The notes under the pieces were generated by a model, which made no database searches, was not told where the DNA came from, and worked only from the letters and a program-made list of their open reading frames with translations. Of a stretch of 64,000 bases of DNA, positions 62,441-64,000 are shown in pieces; position 1 is the stretch's first letter, and the number at the start of each line of letters is the position of its first letter. Both the position numbers and the translations under genes were made by a program. This stretch comes from Symsagittifera roscoffensis. Taxonomy: Eukaryota > Xenacoelomorpha > Acoela > Convolutidae. Location of the stretch: the NCBI RefSeq assembly GCF_963678635.1, contig NC_087070.1, positions 43,696,988-43,760,987 of the forward strand, read 5' to 3'.

Positions 62441-63490
62441 AACACAGCAGCAGAATTTTACAACAGACTTCACTCAAGTCTCTACTCATTTCAACTTCTG
62501 AAAACAATTAACCAACAGTGCTTATCATGCTCTCGACTACGTCAAGAACCAATTACGCCTCTTATGACCGACTTGACTCTTGTCAGCTTACCAGTATGGG
62601 ACAACAACTACCACTGCATCGGAAGAGCAGCTGACTTCATTGGACCCTTCGCAACGAAGAACAACGGAATGTATTCAAAAAGATATGTTTTTCTCTTCAC
62701 CTGCCTTGTTATCGAGCAGTACATGCTGAAATCTGCAGCTTCATTAACCCCGACTGGTCTCTTCTAGCTTTTCAACGTTGCATCTACCAACATGTAAAAC
62801 TCAATCATATACAATCGGAAAACGGAAAATGGTCAGTTGGAGCCAACTGTGAACTCGCAACTTCTCCAGCAATCATCAGAACGAACTTCTTGAATTCAAA
62901 TGGAAAATCAACCCACCCGCCGCACATCACTTCGGAGGATTTGGTGAAAAGGTGGTAGAGATCTTCAAGGAAACCTTCAAGTTAATTGGATCACGCAGAA
63001 GAAACTTTGAATACATTCGCGTGCGAAGTAGAAGCAGTCTTGAACTCTCGTCCCTTATAAACGTGTCATCTGACCCAACGGATTCGGAGTCTATCACAAC
63101 AAAAAATTTCATGCGTGGACGACCAGCTGTGAACCTGTCACCTTCACAGTTTCAGGCACGTCATGCTACGAACTCGACGTCATGGAAACAGGCTCAAACC
63201 CGCACCCGGCAACTCTGGAAACGACTAACACGAGAGTACCTGCCGACACTCTGTCACCGACCAGAATGCACAAAGCCCGCTGATAACCTCAAAACAGGAG
63301 ACCCAGTCTGGGTTCTTGAACGCATCGCGCCTCGAGGCCTTAGCTCTCTGGGACGGAACCGAATCAGATGGAATAGTAATAGTCAGATCGTTTGAAGTGG
63401 AGGCTATTTATGGAAGAATCACCAGACTCGCTAGAGAATTCATGTTACTTTTAGAGACTGGCTCAGCAGAAACCCGCTCCAATTGACGGC
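62440..63490 (+). pseudogene. Second BEL/Pao integrase remnant
   Basis: 62520-62767 has CLSCSRL, TPLMTDL and DFIGPF...SKRYVFLFTCLV, the zinc domain end and first-Asp region of a BEL/Pao integrase. About 62810-62950 reads through SENGKWSVGANCEL and GGFGEKVVEIFKE (usual GGSWE position). 62952-63395 has SLELSSLINV (where LNSRP is expected) and the DUF5641-like WKRLTREYLPTLCHR and KTGDPVWVLERIAPRG. It differs in sequence from the BEL remnant at 1-1298, so it is another family. The SDNG motif reads SENG, and frame shifts are present. Confidence 0.85.
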
Positions 63491-64000
63491 GATTTCATCA
63501 ATGCCAATAGGACAACTGATTCCGAACACGGCTACACCTGGACATCGACTATATCTCTTCCGAGTTCAAAACCTTCTTATGAGCTCGGTCGTGTTCTCAC
63601 GAAGTCAAAACCTTGATAACTTAGACAGCAACTTGTTTAGTGATTTTTAATCTCTAAACAATGTTCATTTTTTAAATTGAATCTTAACAATTTCGATTGA
63701 AAAGCGCATTGTTGTTACTCGTTGAGTCTTGTCATTCAGTTGAGTAGTTTTTCTGTATTGATATCGGTTTTCGGGTATCATGAAGAGATGCATGTTTGGT
63801 ATTGAATTATACACACAATTATAAGAATCTCAAGTTCACGCTCTGATCTTTTATAAGATATTCTAGGTTTCTAAAAAGATTTACTGTCCACCACACTCCG
63901 TTACTGCGCCCCATCTCTTACTTAGTTCTCTTGTCTCTAAGATGTTTTTAATCTCAAATTGCCTTTAGAGAACTAGCCCGGGACAAGATTCACAAGATCA
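63491..64000. other. Downstream flank of the BEL/Pao remnant
   Basis: AT-rich, non-coding. It could contain the BEL LTR, but no polypurine tract or TG start could be placed and no partner LTR is in the window. Confidence 0.4.

Overview
This is eukaryotic, almost certainly metazoan, DNA. It is AT-rich, dense in retrotransposons, and carries one recognisable host gene. That gene is a six-exon phosphorylase kinase catalytic gamma subunit (PHKG) on the + strand at 52566-60638, with an intact kinase core and the animal-specific C-terminal calmodulin-binding domain. I cannot fix the species. An invertebrate is likely, given BEL/Pao, Ty3/gypsy and giant LTR elements. Giant Ty3/gypsy elements are known from planarians, but that is only a parallel.

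Layout. 1-1300: decayed BEL/Pao integrase followed by a tRNA-like sequence. About 1730-4177 (+) and 7769-13437 (-): two decayed copies of one Ty3/gypsy family facing each other. Between them lies a 1.9-kb tandem duplication, and inside the minus copy is a 0.66-kb palindrome. 13438-16435: gene-free sequence with an old diverged LTR of the family that follows.

16436-40860 (-): the main feature, a 24.4-kb LTR retrotransposon with two 900-bp LTRs that differ at only about eight positions by eye. Read from right to left it has: 5' LTR; a 2.9-kb leader rich in a TCCGGA motif; Gag with coiled coil, two CCHC knuckles and an aspartic protease; RT-RNase H; integrase; an integrase tail ending in a macrodomain (TARG1-like); a 1323-residue ORF with an intact SGNH/GDSL hydrolase domain and a second degenerate one; about seven further ORFs with no recognised family; 3' LTR. 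Eight in-frame stops (5 TAA, 3 TGA) and several frame changes divide what otherwise reads as a few long frames.

40861-43460: remains of a related element arranged as a 2.2-kb foldback. 43949-47600: an RT-thumb/PD-(D/E)XK retroelement remnant between inverted terminal repeats, followed by a deleted duplicate. 46250-49990: tandem and palindromic non-coding repeats. 49990-52565: nothing recognised. 52566-60638: PHKG. 62440-63490: a second BEL/Pao integrase remnant.

The most interesting object is the giant element. It carries an ADP-ribose-binding-type macrodomain and an SGNH hydrolase in addition to a standard gag-pol, plus about 9 kb of downstream coding sequence with no obvious counterpart in ordinary Ty3/gypsy elements.
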